Source of the DNA: Labilithrix sp.
GTDB lineage: Bacteria; Myxococcota_A; Polyangia; Polyangiales; Polyangiaceae
NCBI GenBank assembly: GCA_019637155.1
Contig: JAHBWE010000018.1
Span: forward strand, 1-64,000
Direction of reading: 5' to 3'
DNA length: 64,000 nt
This document shows, piece by piece, positions 31,962 through 42,690 of this stretch (positions are counted from its first letter, which is position 1; each line of letters opens with the position of its first letter). The notes beneath the pieces are model-generated. The model saw only the letters and a list, made by a program, of their open reading frames with translations, did no database searches and was not told where the DNA came from. Made by a program: the position numbers and the translations under genes.

Positions 31962-32908
31962 CGTCGAGCAGGCAAGTCTTCCGGCGCGCCTTCGTCTTCG
32001 CGATCGGGAGCGTCCTCGTCGGCTGCGCGATGGTCGCCGGCATCGACGGCTTCCGCATCGGCGAGTGCAAGGGCGGCAACTGCGATCGCGACGGCGAGGC
32101 GCCTCCTCCTCCGCCGCCGCCCGACGTGAACGTGCCCGTCGTCGACACCGGCGTGCCCTGCGTCGGTCGCGGGACCCCGACCGCGATCCGCGTCGGCACG
32201 CCGCCGAACACGTTCTGCATCGACACGACCGAGGTGACGAATGCAGATTACAAGGTCTTCCTCGACGCCGGCGTGAACCCCGCGACGCAGGGCGGCACGT
32301 GCCTCTGGAACAAGACCTACCAGCCGTCGTATCCGGTCTCGGATCCCGACGCCGGCATGGTCGTGCCCGCGCCGGCCGACGACGCGCCGGTCACGAACGT
32401 CGACTGGTGCGACGCGGTCGCGTTCTGTCAGTGGGCGGGCAAGTACCTCTGCGGCGCGGTCGAGGACGGGAAGAAGATCGGCCCCGTCTCGGAGGCGGAC
32501 CTCCTCAACTTCAAGGCGAACCAGTGGCTCCTCGCGTGCTCCGCCGAGGCGCGCCTCCGCTTCCCGTACGGCGGCGTGTTCGACGGCACGAAGTGCAACC
32601 TCGCCGATCTCGGGGAAGGCGGCGTCTTGCCGGTCGGGAGCTTGCCCGGGTGTCAGGGCGGCTATCAGGGCCTCTTCGACATGGTCGGCAACGTCCGCGA
32701 GTGGTTCGACGGTCCGTGCAAGCCGCCGCCGGACAGCGGCGCGCCGGACGCGGCGGGCCCCGAAGCCGACACCTGCATCTTGAAGGGCGGGGCGTTCGAC
32801 AACGGCGGCGGGACGAACGGCCCCGTCTACGGCTGCGGCTTCGACGAGCCTTCCATTCGCCGCGATCACCAGAGCGGCAACACCGGCTTCCGCTGCTGCT
32901 CCGATTGA
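31958..32908 (+). CDS. Lipoprotein with formylglycine-generating-enzyme-like (SUMF1) domain
   Basis: A 316-residue lipoprotein. The TTG start overlaps the upstream stop and gives a signal with lipobox SVLVGC. After a Pro-rich spacer comes a sulfatase-modifying-factor fold: FCIDTTEVTNADYKVFLDAG, VTNVDWCDAVAFCQWAGKYL, GLFDMVGNVREWFDG, and a final NTGFRCC. True formylglycine-generating enzymes need a specific Cys pair late in the domain. Here the Cys pattern differs, so it more likely has a binding or structural role, as in many kinase-linked SUMF1 proteins. Confidence 0.8.
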   Translation: MTSSRQVFRRAFVFAIGSVLVGCAMVAGIDGFRIGECKGGNCDRDGEAPPPPPPPDVNVPVVDTGVPCVGRGTPTAIRVGTPPNTFCIDTTEVTNADYKVFLDAGVNPATQGGTCLWNKTYQPSYPVSDPDAGMVVPAPADDAPVTNVDWCDAVAFCQWAGKYLCGAVEDGKKIGPVSEADLLNFKANQWLLACSAEARLRFPYGGVFDGTKCNLADLGEGGVLPVGSLPGCQGGYQGLFDMVGNVREWFDGPCKPPPDSGAPDAAGPEADTCILKGGAFDNGGGTNGPVYGCGFDEPSIRRDHQSGNTGFRCCSD

Positions 32909-32912
32909 CGCG

Positions 32913-34508
32913 CTACTTCACGAGCGTGCGGAAGCGGAGCGGCTCCGCGACGTTCTTGACCGGCGCGCTGCGCTCGTCGCCGAACTCGAAGCCGGCGTTG
33001 TCGGGGAGCTTCTTGAGCGCGTCGGCCATGACGAGGATCTCGTCCTTGCCCGCGCAGCCCTGGAGGCGCGCGGTGTTGTTCATGCCGCTCGAGAAGCCGG
33101 TGAAGTTGCTGTTCGGGCCGAACTGGCCGACGAAGAGCGGCGCGAGGTTCACGCCGGTCGAGACGTGCACGCCCTCTTCCTTCAGGTGATCGAACATCTT
33201 CCGCTCGGCGAGGAGGTTCGTCATCGCGCGGACGTCGCGCGCGCACTCGATCGCGCGGGCGAGGCGCTCGCCCTCGTTCTCGTCGTAGAAGGGCGGGCCG
33301 AAGAGCGCGATGATGCAGTCGCCGACCATCTTGTCGAACACGCCGCCGTGGGTCCAGACGAGCTCGACCGCGTCGCGGCTCCACGTCTCGACCAGCTCGG
33401 CGACGCGCGCCGGCGTCTTCAGCTTCGTCTCGCTTAGGCGCGTGAAGCCGGCGATGTCGACGTAGAGGATGGCGACGACCTCCTCCCGCGGCGCGAGGTA
33501 GCGGCGCTCGTAGTCCTCGGTCTGGAGGAGGCGCGCGACGTCGGCCGGGCGGAACGAGTACGCGAGCGAGCGCCACTCCTTGCTGAAGTCGACGATGCGC
33601 TGGCGGATGAAGCCGGCGAACGCGGCGAGGAGCTCGCGGTCGTACGTGTTGAACGTGCCGTGGGTCGCGGTGACGACGACCTTGCCGACGACGACGCTCT
33701 TCGTGATGCCGTTGATCAGCACCTCCTCCTGCGCGTCGGCGACGCCGAGCTCCTTCAGGAAGTCGGGGCTGTCGCCGGCGAGGTAGTCGCGGCCGAGCAT
33801 CTGCAGCGTCGAGAACGACTCGTCCTCGTTCGAGAGCGTGTCGACCTTCAGCTCCTTGCCCTCGTAGAGCTGGATGTGGAGCGTCTTTCCGGTGCCCTCC
33901 TCCGCGCGGTAGACGAGGACGAGCTTGTGGACCGGGATCGCGTCGGCGAGGACCTCGACCGCCTGCTTCACGCCCTCGCCGAGGACGCGGTGCCGGAGCG
34001 CGTTGCCGAGCCGCATCATGACGAGGTGCTTCTCGCGCATCGCCTTGATGCTGAAGAGGTAGTTGTCGAGCACCTCGCAGACCGCGTTCAGCGCTTCTTG
34101 CAGGCGGTTCGCCTCCGCGCCCGGCGCGCACACGAGGCCGGCGCGCCCGAACCACTCGCCTGCGACGTCGAGGTGCTGCGCGATGACGACGTGCTCGCCG
34201 GTCGCGATCGCGACGCGCTCGCGCTTCTCTTCCGACGTGCGCGCCCAGACGTCGGCTTTGTCGGGGATGCTCGGCGGCTTCCCGGCGTCCTGACCCCAGA
34301 GGAACGCGCGCAGGTTCAGGTCCTCGCCGTAGGTCTCGACCCACGCCGCGGTCGCAGCGAGCTGCTCGCCGATGCGGGGCAGGAGCGCACCGAGCATCTC
34401 GCTCACGCTCCACCGCTTCACGAGCCCTTCCTCGATCAGCTCGTCGACCAGGTCGCGCAGGTCGAAGAGCTCCCGCAGCTGCGCTTCGGTCAGTTCCGCG
34501 GAGGACAT
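32913..34508 (-). CDS. Class III adenylate/guanylate cyclase domain protein
   Basis: A 531-residue soluble protein. The first 330 residues are a helical and GAF-like sensor region. The C-terminal third is a class III nucleotide cyclase (from about residue 345) with metal-binding Asp in LYVDIAGFTRLSE and Asp in KMVGDCIIALFG, and MNNTARLQG as the transition-state region. The loop before it reads FTGFSSGMN where many cyclases have a GDxVN, so activity should not be assumed. ATG at 34508 is chosen; another lies 9 bases upstream. It is divergent from thiC with only about 50 bases between. Confidence 0.88.
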   Translation of the reverse strand: MSSAELTEAQLRELFDLRDLVDELIEEGLVKRWSVSEMLGALLPRIGEQLAATAAWVETYGEDLNLRAFLWGQDAGKPPSIPDKADVWARTSEEKRERVAIATGEHVVIAQHLDVAGEWFGRAGLVCAPGAEANRLQEALNAVCEVLDNYLFSIKAMREKHLVMMRLGNALRHRVLGEGVKQAVEVLADAIPVHKLVLVYRAEEGTGKTLHIQLYEGKELKVDTLSNEDESFSTLQMLGRDYLAGDSPDFLKELGVADAQEEVLINGITKSVVVGKVVVTATHGTFNTYDRELLAAFAGFIRQRIVDFSKEWRSLAYSFRPADVARLLQTEDYERRYLAPREEVVAILYVDIAGFTRLSETKLKTPARVAELVETWSRDAVELVWTHGGVFDKMVGDCIIALFGPPFYDENEGERLARAIECARDVRAMTNLLAERKMFDHLKEEGVHVSTGVNLAPLFVGQFGPNSNFTGFSSGMNNTARLQGCAGKDEILVMADALKKLPDNAGFEFGDERSAPVKNVAEPLRFRTLVK

Positions 34509-34562
34509 GCGCTGCATTGTGCCACTTGCCGGCTGAGGTCCACAGGCCTAAAGAGCTGACCC

Positions 34563-35942
<1,380 letters not shown>

Positions 35943-35988
35943 CAAGCTCAAGTCGACGCTCGCGCTGCTGAGGGGGCTCCAGCCTCGC

Positions 35989-36597
35989 GTGCGCCTCGCG
36001 CTCGCCGGCGTCGGCGCGCTCTTCCTCGCGATCCTCTTCGCGACGTGCGGGGCGTGCCGGCGCTCCCCGGATCAGCCGCCGGCGGCGGCGGGCTCCGCCT
36101 CGGCGCAGCCGAGCGCGACGACGTCGGGCGCGCGGCTCCGCGTGGCGGCGTCGGCGGCGGGGGTGATCGATCCGATGATGTGGTCGCACGCGCGGAAGGG
36201 CGACGTCGAGAGCCTGCAGACGCTCGCGGTGCACGAGGGCGCGTCCGGGCTCGTGGAGGCGGCGGAGGTGGACGCGTCGCTCCGGCCGATCGCGATCCGC
36301 GCGATGGCCTACGCCGAGGGGTGGGCGCAGACGCCGTACCTCGCGCGGCGCGCGGCGGAGGCGGACGACGACGAGGCGCGGCTCGCGCTCGACTCCGTCC
36401 ACGAGCTCGCCGCGCGGCGGCGCACGAACGTCGACGTCGAGGACGTGGAGGAGCTCGCGGAGGGCTGCGGCCTCCTCATCGCGCTCGGCAAGGACGGCGA
36501 CAAACCCCGCTGGCGGAGGGTCCACGCGATCCGTGCGCTGAGAATGATGCCTTGTCCCAAGCCCGAGGACATCCCGTCGGATCTCGACGCCAAGTGA
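35989..36597 (+). CDS. Putative lipoprotein with helical-repeat body
   Basis: A 202-residue protein. The GTG start at 35989, preceded by AGGGGG, gives a signal (VRLALAGVGALFLAILFATC) ending in a lipobox-like Cys pair. The open frame extends upstream to a TTG at 35932 inside thiC, but that start has no ribosome site. After an Ala/Ser/Pro spacer the body is helical and HEAT-like (ARKGDVESLQTLAVHEGA, RPIAIRAMAYAEGW, RLALDSVHELAARR). Function unknown. It ends 18 bases before the PilT/PilU-like gene, so the two may be co-transcribed. Confidence 0.6.
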   Translation: MRLALAGVGALFLAILFATCGACRRSPDQPPAAAGSASAQPSATTSGARLRVAASAAGVIDPMMWSHARKGDVESLQTLAVHEGASGLVEAAEVDASLRPIAIRAMAYAEGWAQTPYLARRAAEADDDEARLALDSVHELAARRRTNVDVEDVEELAEGCGLLIALGKDGDKPRWRRVHAIRALRMMPCPKPEDIPSDLDAK

Positions 36598-36615
36598 GGT
36601 AGTCTGGGCGATCTG

Positions 36616-37701
36616 ATGGGCGATAGTGGGGCAAGTCCGAACGTCTACGCGAGCGAGGCCTACTTCAATCAGCTGCTCGCGAAGGCGGTGGCAGCGAAGG
36701 CGAGCGACATCCATCTGAAGGTCGGCATCCCGCCGGGCGCGCGCGTCCGCGGCGAGATCGTGTTCTTCCGCACCGAGCCGCTGCGGAAGGAGGACACCGA
36801 CAACATCGCGCGCCTCGTCATCGGCGATCCGCAGAAGCGCGCCGAGCTCGCGACGCTGCGCGAGCACGACTGCGCGTACGCCGCGCCGGGCGTGGGGCGC
36901 TTCCGCGTGAACGTCTACCGCCAGCGCGGGACGCTCGGCATCGTCATGCGCTCGATCCCGACCAAGATCCCGAGCTTCGACGACCTCGGGCTGCCGACGC
37001 CGTGCCAGTACCTCGCCGAGCGCGAGCGCGGGCTCGTCCTCGTCGTCGGCGCGGCCGGCAACGGCAAGAGCTCCACCCTCGCCGCGATGATCGGCCACCT
37101 CAACCAGACGCAGCCGCTCCACATCGTCACGATCGAGGACCCGATCGAGTTCCTCCATCAGGACGACAAATCGAGCATCAGCCAGCGCGAGGTCGGCATC
37201 GACACCGGCACCTTCGCCGACGCGCTCCGCGCCGCGCTCCGTCAGGATCCGGACGTCATCCTCGTCGGCGAGATCCGCGACGAGCTCACGCTCGACATCG
37301 CGCTGAAGGCGGCGGAGACGGGCCACCTCGTCATGTCGACGCTCCACACCCCCGACGTCACGCGCACGGTCGGCCGCATGCTCGCCCTCGCGCCGCGCGG
37401 GCAGCCGGGATCGACCGAGGAGCTCCGCGAGCGCATCGCGGACTCGCTCCAGGGGATCGTCGCGCAGCGCCTCCTCCCGAAGAAGGACGGCGCCGGCCTC
37501 GTCCTCGCGGCGGAGGTGCTCGTCGCGACCGGCACCGTGCGCGAGACGATCAAGCGGCCGGAGGGCAACCCACCGCTCAAGGAGCTGATGGAGAAGGGCA
37601 CCCACCCGTACGCGATGCAGACCTTCGAGATGCACCTGAAGGCGCTCCTCCAGCAGGGCCTCCTCGAGAAGGAGGTCGCTCGCGCGGCGGCCGGTTTCTA
37701 G
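36616..37701 (+). CDS. PilT/PilU-type pilus retraction ATPase
   Basis: A 361-residue hexameric ATPase of the type IV pilus retraction family. The N-terminal domain has ASDIHLKVGIPPGARVRGEI. The ATPase has Walker A GAAGNGKSS (about 145-153, instead of the usual GPTGSGKS), the Asp box TIEDPIEFLH, Walker B PDVILVGEIRD, and the His box HLVMSTLHT. The AIRNLIRE motif typical of PilT is not present, which points to the PilU or PilT-paralog branch. It would act at the inner-membrane base of the pilus. No other pilus gene is in the window. Confidence 0.88.
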   Translation: MGDSGASPNVYASEAYFNQLLAKAVAAKASDIHLKVGIPPGARVRGEIVFFRTEPLRKEDTDNIARLVIGDPQKRAELATLREHDCAYAAPGVGRFRVNVYRQRGTLGIVMRSIPTKIPSFDDLGLPTPCQYLAERERGLVLVVGAAGNGKSSTLAAMIGHLNQTQPLHIVTIEDPIEFLHQDDKSSISQREVGIDTGTFADALRAALRQDPDVILVGEIRDELTLDIALKAAETGHLVMSTLHTPDVTRTVGRMLALAPRGQPGSTEELRERIADSLQGIVAQRLLPKKDGAGLVLAAEVLVATGTVRETIKRPEGNPPLKELMEKGTHPYAMQTFEMHLKALLQQGLLEKEVARAAAGF

Positions 37702-37707
37702 GGGCTG

Positions 37708-39282
37708 ATGAATCGAAGGGCGCTCGCGATCATCGGGTTGGCGGCGGTGGGCTCGGCCGCGCCCGTCCTCGACGCGGGGCCGCCTCCGGCCGCGCCGGCG
37801 CCGGCCGCTCCGGTGTCGGGTCCCGCGCCCGACGTCCTCACGATCGTGAAGGCGAAGGACGCCGACACGCCGAAGGCGATCGGGACCTGCGATCCCGCGC
37901 AGGCGAAGGGCGCGCAGCGGATCGGGATCGCGCACGTCAACGATCTCCAGGCGCGGTACTCGGATCGGATCGCGGGCAAGAGCCGCTACGCGTACGTCGC
38001 GGCGTACCTGAAGCTCCTGAAGACGGCGCAGCCCACGCTCGTCCTCGACGCCGGCGGCGACTACGAGAAGGGCTCGATCGCGGACCTGCGATCGAACGGC
38101 GAGACGACGCGGCAGATCGTGCAGGCGATGCCGATCGACGTCCGCACGCTCGGCGATCACGACTTCGGCTACGGCGAGAACGTGGTCCTCCGCGACGTGC
38201 GGCTGAGCGCGCATCCGGTGCTCGCGGCGAACGTCCGCCACGCCGGCGAGAGCGCGGCGAAGCCGCTGTTCCGTCCTTGGGCGCGGTTCGACGTCGGCTG
38301 CGTGAAGGTCGGCGTCATCGGGCTCGTCACCCAGAACCGCGGCGCCGACGATCAGCCGAGCTCGGCGCCGTTCGACGACGTGTTCCAGCAAGACCCGCGC
38401 TACGGCGCGGTCCTCGAGCGCGAGGCGAAGGCGCATCGCGCCGAGGTCGACGTCCTCATCGCGCTCACGCACCTCGGCTACGCCGACGACCTCACGCTCG
38501 CGCGGAAGCACGGCGCGCTCGTCGACGTCATCGTCGGCGGCCACGGCGGCGACACGCTCCGCGATCCCGGGGTCGTCCTTCATCCCCCCGCGAAGACGAA
38601 GACGTGGATCGTGCAAGCCGGGCATTTCGGGGAGCACGTCGGTTACGGCGACATCGTCGTCAGCTCGAAGGAGCCGCGGAAGGTCGAGCTCGAGAAGTAC
38701 CGAATGGTCGACGTCGACGACAAGCTCAAGGACGCCGACAAGGCGATCGACGACCTCGTGAAGAAGCTCGAGGACGCGGTCACGCCCGACGCGCAGAAGC
38801 CGATCGGCAAGACGAACGCCGCGATCGCGCGGGGCAAGGGGATGGTCGACGTCGTGTGGCGCGCGGCGAAGGAGCAGTGGCAGCTCGACGCGCTGATCGT
38901 CGGCAAGGACCTCTTCGCCGCCGGCCTCCCGAAGGGCGACGTCACGCTCCAGCGCCTCTACGACGCGATGCTCGTCCAGAAGCGGCCCGCCGGCTCGACG
39001 GGCACCTCCTCGATCTACGTCCAGGAGATCCAGGGCGACGAGGCGTCGAGCCTCCTCCGGAGCTTCCAGCCGCGCGGCAACTACGAGTGGTCGGGGCTCC
39101 AGCGCTTCGACCCGACGAAGAAGTACAAGATCGGCTTCGACAAGCGCGCCGCGACCTACCCGAAGCAGCTCTTCGGGCTCGCGTCGAAGGCGGTCCGCGC
39201 CACGTTCGCGGGCGAGCTGATCGACGTCGTCGAGCCGTGGGTGCGCGCGCGCGCGGCGAAGGGTCAGTCGATCGATCCATGA
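37708..39282 (+). CDS. 5'-nucleotidase/UshA-like metallophosphatase, exported
   Basis: A 524-residue protein with a short signal region and Pro/Ala spacer. The metallophosphatase half (about 70-330) has HVNDLQARY, VLDAGGDYEKG, GDHDFGYG, ALTHLGYADD and GGHGGDT. The second half (about 350-510) matches the 5'-nucleotidase C-terminal domain. Two motifs deviate: GDHD for GNHD/GNHE and GGHGG for GGHTH, each removing a usual metal or phosphate ligand, so activity may be altered. It likely acts outside the cytoplasm. Its TGA overlaps the ATG of the next kinase gene. Confidence 0.82.
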   Translation: MNRRALAIIGLAAVGSAAPVLDAGPPPAAPAPAAPVSGPAPDVLTIVKAKDADTPKAIGTCDPAQAKGAQRIGIAHVNDLQARYSDRIAGKSRYAYVAAYLKLLKTAQPTLVLDAGGDYEKGSIADLRSNGETTRQIVQAMPIDVRTLGDHDFGYGENVVLRDVRLSAHPVLAANVRHAGESAAKPLFRPWARFDVGCVKVGVIGLVTQNRGADDQPSSAPFDDVFQQDPRYGAVLEREAKAHRAEVDVLIALTHLGYADDLTLARKHGALVDVIVGGHGGDTLRDPGVVLHPPAKTKTWIVQAGHFGEHVGYGDIVVSSKEPRKVELEKYRMVDVDDKLKDADKAIDDLVKKLEDAVTPDAQKPIGKTNAAIARGKGMVDVVWRAAKEQWQLDALIVGKDLFAAGLPKGDVTLQRLYDAMLVQKRPAGSTGTSSIYVQEIQGDEASSLLRSFQPRGNYEWSGLQRFDPTKKYKIGFDKRAATYPKQLFGLASKAVRATFAGELIDVVEPWVRARAAKGQSIDP

Positions 39283-40493
39283 GGGCGGGCGACGTCCTCG
39301 GCGGGCGCTATCGCCTCGAGCGCCAGCTCGGCGAAGGCGGGATCGGGGTCGTGTGGGCGGCGGAGCAGATGACGACCGGCAAGAAGGTCGCGATCAAGCT
39401 GTTGAAGGAGGAGCCGCACGCGGACGTGTCGCGCTTCTTGCGCGAGGCGCGGATCGTGAGCGGGCTCTCGCATCCGAACGTCGTGCAGGTCTTCGACTTC
39501 TGGGACGGCCGCGAGGGGACGCCCGTCTTCATGGTGATGGAGCTCCTCGCCGGCGAGTCGCTCGCGGATCGTCTCCGCCGCGCGGGGCGCCTCGCGGCGG
39601 CGGAGACGGCGGAGATCGCGCTCCCGATCGTGCGCGCGCTCGAGGCCGCGCACGCCGCCGGCGTCGTGCATCGCGACCTGAAGCCCGACAACGTGTTCCT
39701 CGCCGCGGCCGGCGCGTCGTTCGTGGTGAAGGTCCTCGACTTCGGGATCGCGAAGCCGACCGCGGCCGCGATCGATCAGACGCAGCTCACGCGCACCGGC
39801 ACGGTCCTCGGCACGCCGCGCTACATGTCGCCGGAGCAGGTCTACGGCGAGGCCGACGTCGACGCGCGGTCCGACGTCTGGTCGCTCGGCTGCCTCCTCT
39901 ACGAGTGCCTCGTCGGCATGACGCCGTTCGACGGCGACAACTACGGCCAGATCTTCCGCAAGATCACGGAGCGGCGGCGCGTCTCCGTTCGCGCGGCCGT
40001 GCCCGACGCGCCGTCCTCGTTCGACGCGCTCGTCATGCGGATGCTCGCGCACGATCGCGCGGAGCGGCCGTCGCTCGCCGACGTCACGCGCGTGCTCGGC
40101 GGCGGCGCGATGAGCCTCCCGCCGTTGCAGACCTCGACCGAGCGGCTGCCGTCGCTCCCTTCGATCCCGCCGCCGGGCGCGCCTCGAGCGAGCCGCGCGC
40201 CGCTCGTCGTCGTCGGCGTCGTCGGCGCGGCGGCGCTCGGCGGGTTGGTCTGGTCGTCGCGCGCCCCGGCTCCGGCGCCCGCGCTCCCGGAGCCGCCGGC
40301 GCCCTCCGTCGCGGCGAGCGCTCCGCCTCCGCCCGCGATTTCAGAAGCGCCGGTCGTCGCCGCGACCGCGTTGCCGGCCGCCGCCGTCGACGCCGGGAGA
40401 TCGTCGAAGACCGTGAAGAAGCCGCGGCCGCCCGCCCCGTCGTCGGCGGCGCCGGACGAGCCGCCCGACCCGCTCGACCGAGGGAGGTTCTGA
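39279..40493 (+). CDS. Ser/Thr protein kinase with single membrane helix
   Basis: A 404-residue Hanks kinase. Catalytic motifs: LGEGGIGVVWAAE loop, Lys in VAIKLL, VVHRDLKPDN with Asp133, DFGIAKP, GTPRYMSPEQ. After a Pro-rich juxtamembrane region comes one helix (PLVVVGVVGAAALGGLVW, about 310) and a Pro/Ala outer tail. The ATG overlaps the stop of the nucleotidase-like gene (ATGA), which decides the start and suggests one transcript. It heads the second kinase cassette, but its catalytic loop (DLKPDN) differs from the first kinase (DVSPQN). Confidence 0.93.
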   Translation: MRAGDVLGGRYRLERQLGEGGIGVVWAAEQMTTGKKVAIKLLKEEPHADVSRFLREARIVSGLSHPNVVQVFDFWDGREGTPVFMVMELLAGESLADRLRRAGRLAAAETAEIALPIVRALEAAHAAGVVHRDLKPDNVFLAAAGASFVVKVLDFGIAKPTAAAIDQTQLTRTGTVLGTPRYMSPEQVYGEADVDARSDVWSLGCLLYECLVGMTPFDGDNYGQIFRKITERRRVSVRAAVPDAPSSFDALVMRMLAHDRAERPSLADVTRVLGGGAMSLPPLQTSTERLPSLPSIPPPGAPRASRAPLVVVGVVGAAALGGLVWSSRAPAPAPALPEPPAPSVAASAPPPPAISEAPVVAATALPAAAVDAGRSSKTVKKPRPPAPSSAAPDEPPDPLDRGRF

Positions 40494-40561
40494 CGGGGCG
40501 ATCCGTAGAACGAGCAGGTCGCGCTTTGCAGATCGGGAGCCGCCGACTAGATGACTCGCGC

Positions 40562-41467
40562 ATGAGGCTCGGCGCCGTCGTCTTCGTCCTCGCGTCGCTC
40601 GCCCCCGCGGCGGCGTACGCCGACGACGAGGCGGAGGCGCTCTACCGCGAGGGCAGGAAGGCCGCGCTCGCGAAGGACTGGACGGCCGCGTGCGCCAGCT
40701 TCCGCGCGAGCGCCGAGCGCGAGCCGGCGCCGGGGACGCTCTTGAACCTCGGCGACTGCGAGGAGCACCGCGGAAACCTCCGCGAGGCGCGCGCGCGCTT
40801 CGAGGCCTCGGTCCGGCTCTTCAAGTCGGACGACGATCGCGCGGCGTACGCCCGGCAGCGGCTCGCCGCGATCGAGCGAAAGATCCCCAAGCTCACGGTG
40901 AAGCTCCAGCCCGGCTCGCCCGCCGACGCGCGGATCGACCTCGACGGCGCGCCGCTCGCGTCGAAGGGGACGATCGCGCTCGATCCCGGCGCGCACGTCC
41001 TCGTCGTCCACGCGCCCGGCCGCTCCGACGTGGAGAGCCGCATCACGCTCGCGGAGGGCGAGGACCGCACGATCGTCCTCGCCGCCGGCGCGCGCACCGC
41101 GGTCGAGCCGGCGCCCGTCGTCCACGCGCCGGAGCCGCGGCCCGCGCCCGAGAGCTCGGGGACCCGAACGGCGGGCTGGCTCGTCCTCGGCGCCGGCGGG
41201 GTGGGGATCGCGACCGGGCTCGTCGCGGGGCTCATGACGATGAACGCGAAGAGCGACGCCGACGCGCACTGCCCCGCGGTGGGGTGCGATCCCGACGGTC
41301 TCGCCGCGCAGCGCGCGGGCACGACGTGGAGCGCGATCTCGACGACCGCCTTCGTCGTCGGTGGCGTCGCGGCCGCGACCGGCGCGAGCCTCCTCCTCTT
41401 CGCGCCCTCCGCGCGCTCCGCGATCGGCGTCGCGCCCGGAGCGATCACCTACGGAGCGCGCTTCTGA
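40562..41467 (+). CDS. Exported TPR/PEGA-like membrane protein (paralog plan of 30924)
   Basis: A 301-residue protein with signal peptide (VVFVLASLAPAAAYADDE). A TPR stretch follows (EALYREGRKAALAKDWTAACASFRASAER, LLNLGDCEEHRGNLREARARFEAS), then a PEGA-like beta module (ARIDLDGAPLASKGTIALDPGAHVL). Two hydrophobic helices enclose a short Cys-bearing loop (HCPAVGC). Domain order matches the gene at 30924 although sequence identity is low. The gene begins 68 bases after the kinase and its stop overlaps the ATG of the next gene. Confidence 0.7.
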   Translation: MRLGAVVFVLASLAPAAAYADDEAEALYREGRKAALAKDWTAACASFRASAEREPAPGTLLNLGDCEEHRGNLREARARFEASVRLFKSDDDRAAYARQRLAAIERKIPKLTVKLQPGSPADARIDLDGAPLASKGTIALDPGAHVLVVHAPGRSDVESRITLAEGEDRTIVLAAGARTAVEPAPVVHAPEPRPAPESSGTRTAGWLVLGAGGVGIATGLVAGLMTMNAKSDADAHCPAVGCDPDGLAAQRAGTTWSAISTTAFVVGGVAAATGASLLLFAPSARSAIGVAPGAITYGARF

Positions 41468-42690
41468 TGCGCCTCGTCGTGGCAGCGGCGCTCGCCCTCG
41501 CCCTCGCCGGATGCAGCACCGTGATCGGTGCCGACTTCGATCGCCCGGCGGCGCCTCCTCCCGACGCCGGCGCGAGCCCGAGCACGATCCCGGTCGCGAG
41601 CGACGGCACCTGTCCGCCCGCGCGCAAGCGCTGCGGCGACGCCTGCGCGCTGAAGGACGATCCCGCGTTCGGCTGCGCCGCGGACGCGTGCGCTCCGTGC
41701 GCGCCGCCCGCCGACGGCGTCGCGAGCTGCAGCGCGCTCCTCGCGTGCGACTTCGCCTGCGCCCCCGGCTTCGAGCGGATCGGCGATCGCTGCGTGGGGT
41801 TCCGGATCGAGCAGCGCGACATGCCGGAGCTCCTCACCATCACCGGGCGTGGACCGGAGGACGTGTTCGTCGCGGGCGGCACGCCGTACGAGCCTGCGCG
41901 GATCTTCCACTCGCGCGGTGACGGGAAGTGGAGCCCGCAGCCGGTCGAGGTCGACAACAACCGTCTCATCTTCGGGTTCGCGAACACTCCGACCGGCGAT
42001 CTCTTCCTCGCGTCGGAGAGCACGTCGCACGGCGAGCACGTCATGCTGCCGCTCTTGAGCGTCGATTCGGGGGGCTCCTGGCGGCCGAACGGCATCGGCG
42101 ATCCGCCGGCGCGGCGGACGCTCGGGGTCTGGGCCGCGTCCGCGCAGGAGATCTACACCGTCGACGGGATCGACGTGCGCCACTACCGGAACGGGCAGTG
42201 GCGCAAGGAGACGACCGACGTCGTCGACGGGCGTTTCCTCTGGGGAACCTCCGCCGACAACGTGTTCGTCATCGGAGAGAGAGGCGCGATCGCGCAGCGT
42301 TGGACCGACGGGACGTGGCATCGGATCGTCACGCCGACGTCCGAGATGCGGATCGGCGGGATCTGGGGTGAGCTTCGCGGAGACCGCTACGATGTCTACA
42401 TCGTCGGCGGCAACGGCCTCGTCATGTACTCCGCCAACATGCGTGAGTTCACGGTGCTCCCGACCGGCACGACCGAAGGCTTCGGCGGCGTCTGGGGCAC
42501 GGGGCAGGACGTCTGGGTCGTCGGAGGTCGCGGCACGATCCTGCGCGGCTCGGTCGATCGTGGCTTCACGCTCGTCCCGAGCGGCACGGACGCGGGCCTC
42601 CTCGGCGTCTGGGGAACGAGCTCGACGAACCTCTTCGTCATCGGGATCCCTCCGGGCGGCTACTCAGGCGTCATCCTTCGCCGCTCGTAG
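41467..42690 (+). CDS. Lipoprotein with Cys-rich region and beta-propeller repeats
   Basis: A 407-residue lipoprotein (lipobox ALAGC). A Cys-rich segment follows (CPPARKRCGDACALKDD to RCVGF, about ten Cys). The remainder is a propeller of repeats shaped like GVWGTGQDVWVVGGRGTILR, with at least five copies, as found in photosystem-stability-factor or kelch-like sheets. It may be a surface sensor or adhesin working with the kinase cassette (inference). Start overlaps the stop of the previous gene. Its 3' end overlaps the opposing receiver gene by 27 bases. Confidence 0.78.
   Translation: MRLVVAAALALALAGCSTVIGADFDRPAAPPPDAGASPSTIPVASDGTCPPARKRCGDACALKDDPAFGCAADACAPCAPPADGVASCSALLACDFACAPGFERIGDRCVGFRIEQRDMPELLTITGRGPEDVFVAGGTPYEPARIFHSRGDGKWSPQPVEVDNNRLIFGFANTPTGDLFLASESTSHGEHVMLPLLSVDSGGSWRPNGIGDPPARRTLGVWAASAQEIYTVDGIDVRHYRNGQWRKETTDVVDGRFLWGTSADNVFVIGERGAIAQRWTDGTWHRIVTPTSEMRIGGIWGELRGDRYDVYIVGGNGLVMYSANMREFTVLPTGTTEGFGGVWGTGQDVWVVGGRGTILRGSVDRGFTLVPSGTDAGLLGVWGTSSTNLFVIGIPPGGYSGVILRRS

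Noticed and set aside
34518..34562. TPP riboswitch before thiC
   Set aside because: The gap is 45 bases and lacks the conserved core sequences of the TPP aptamer.
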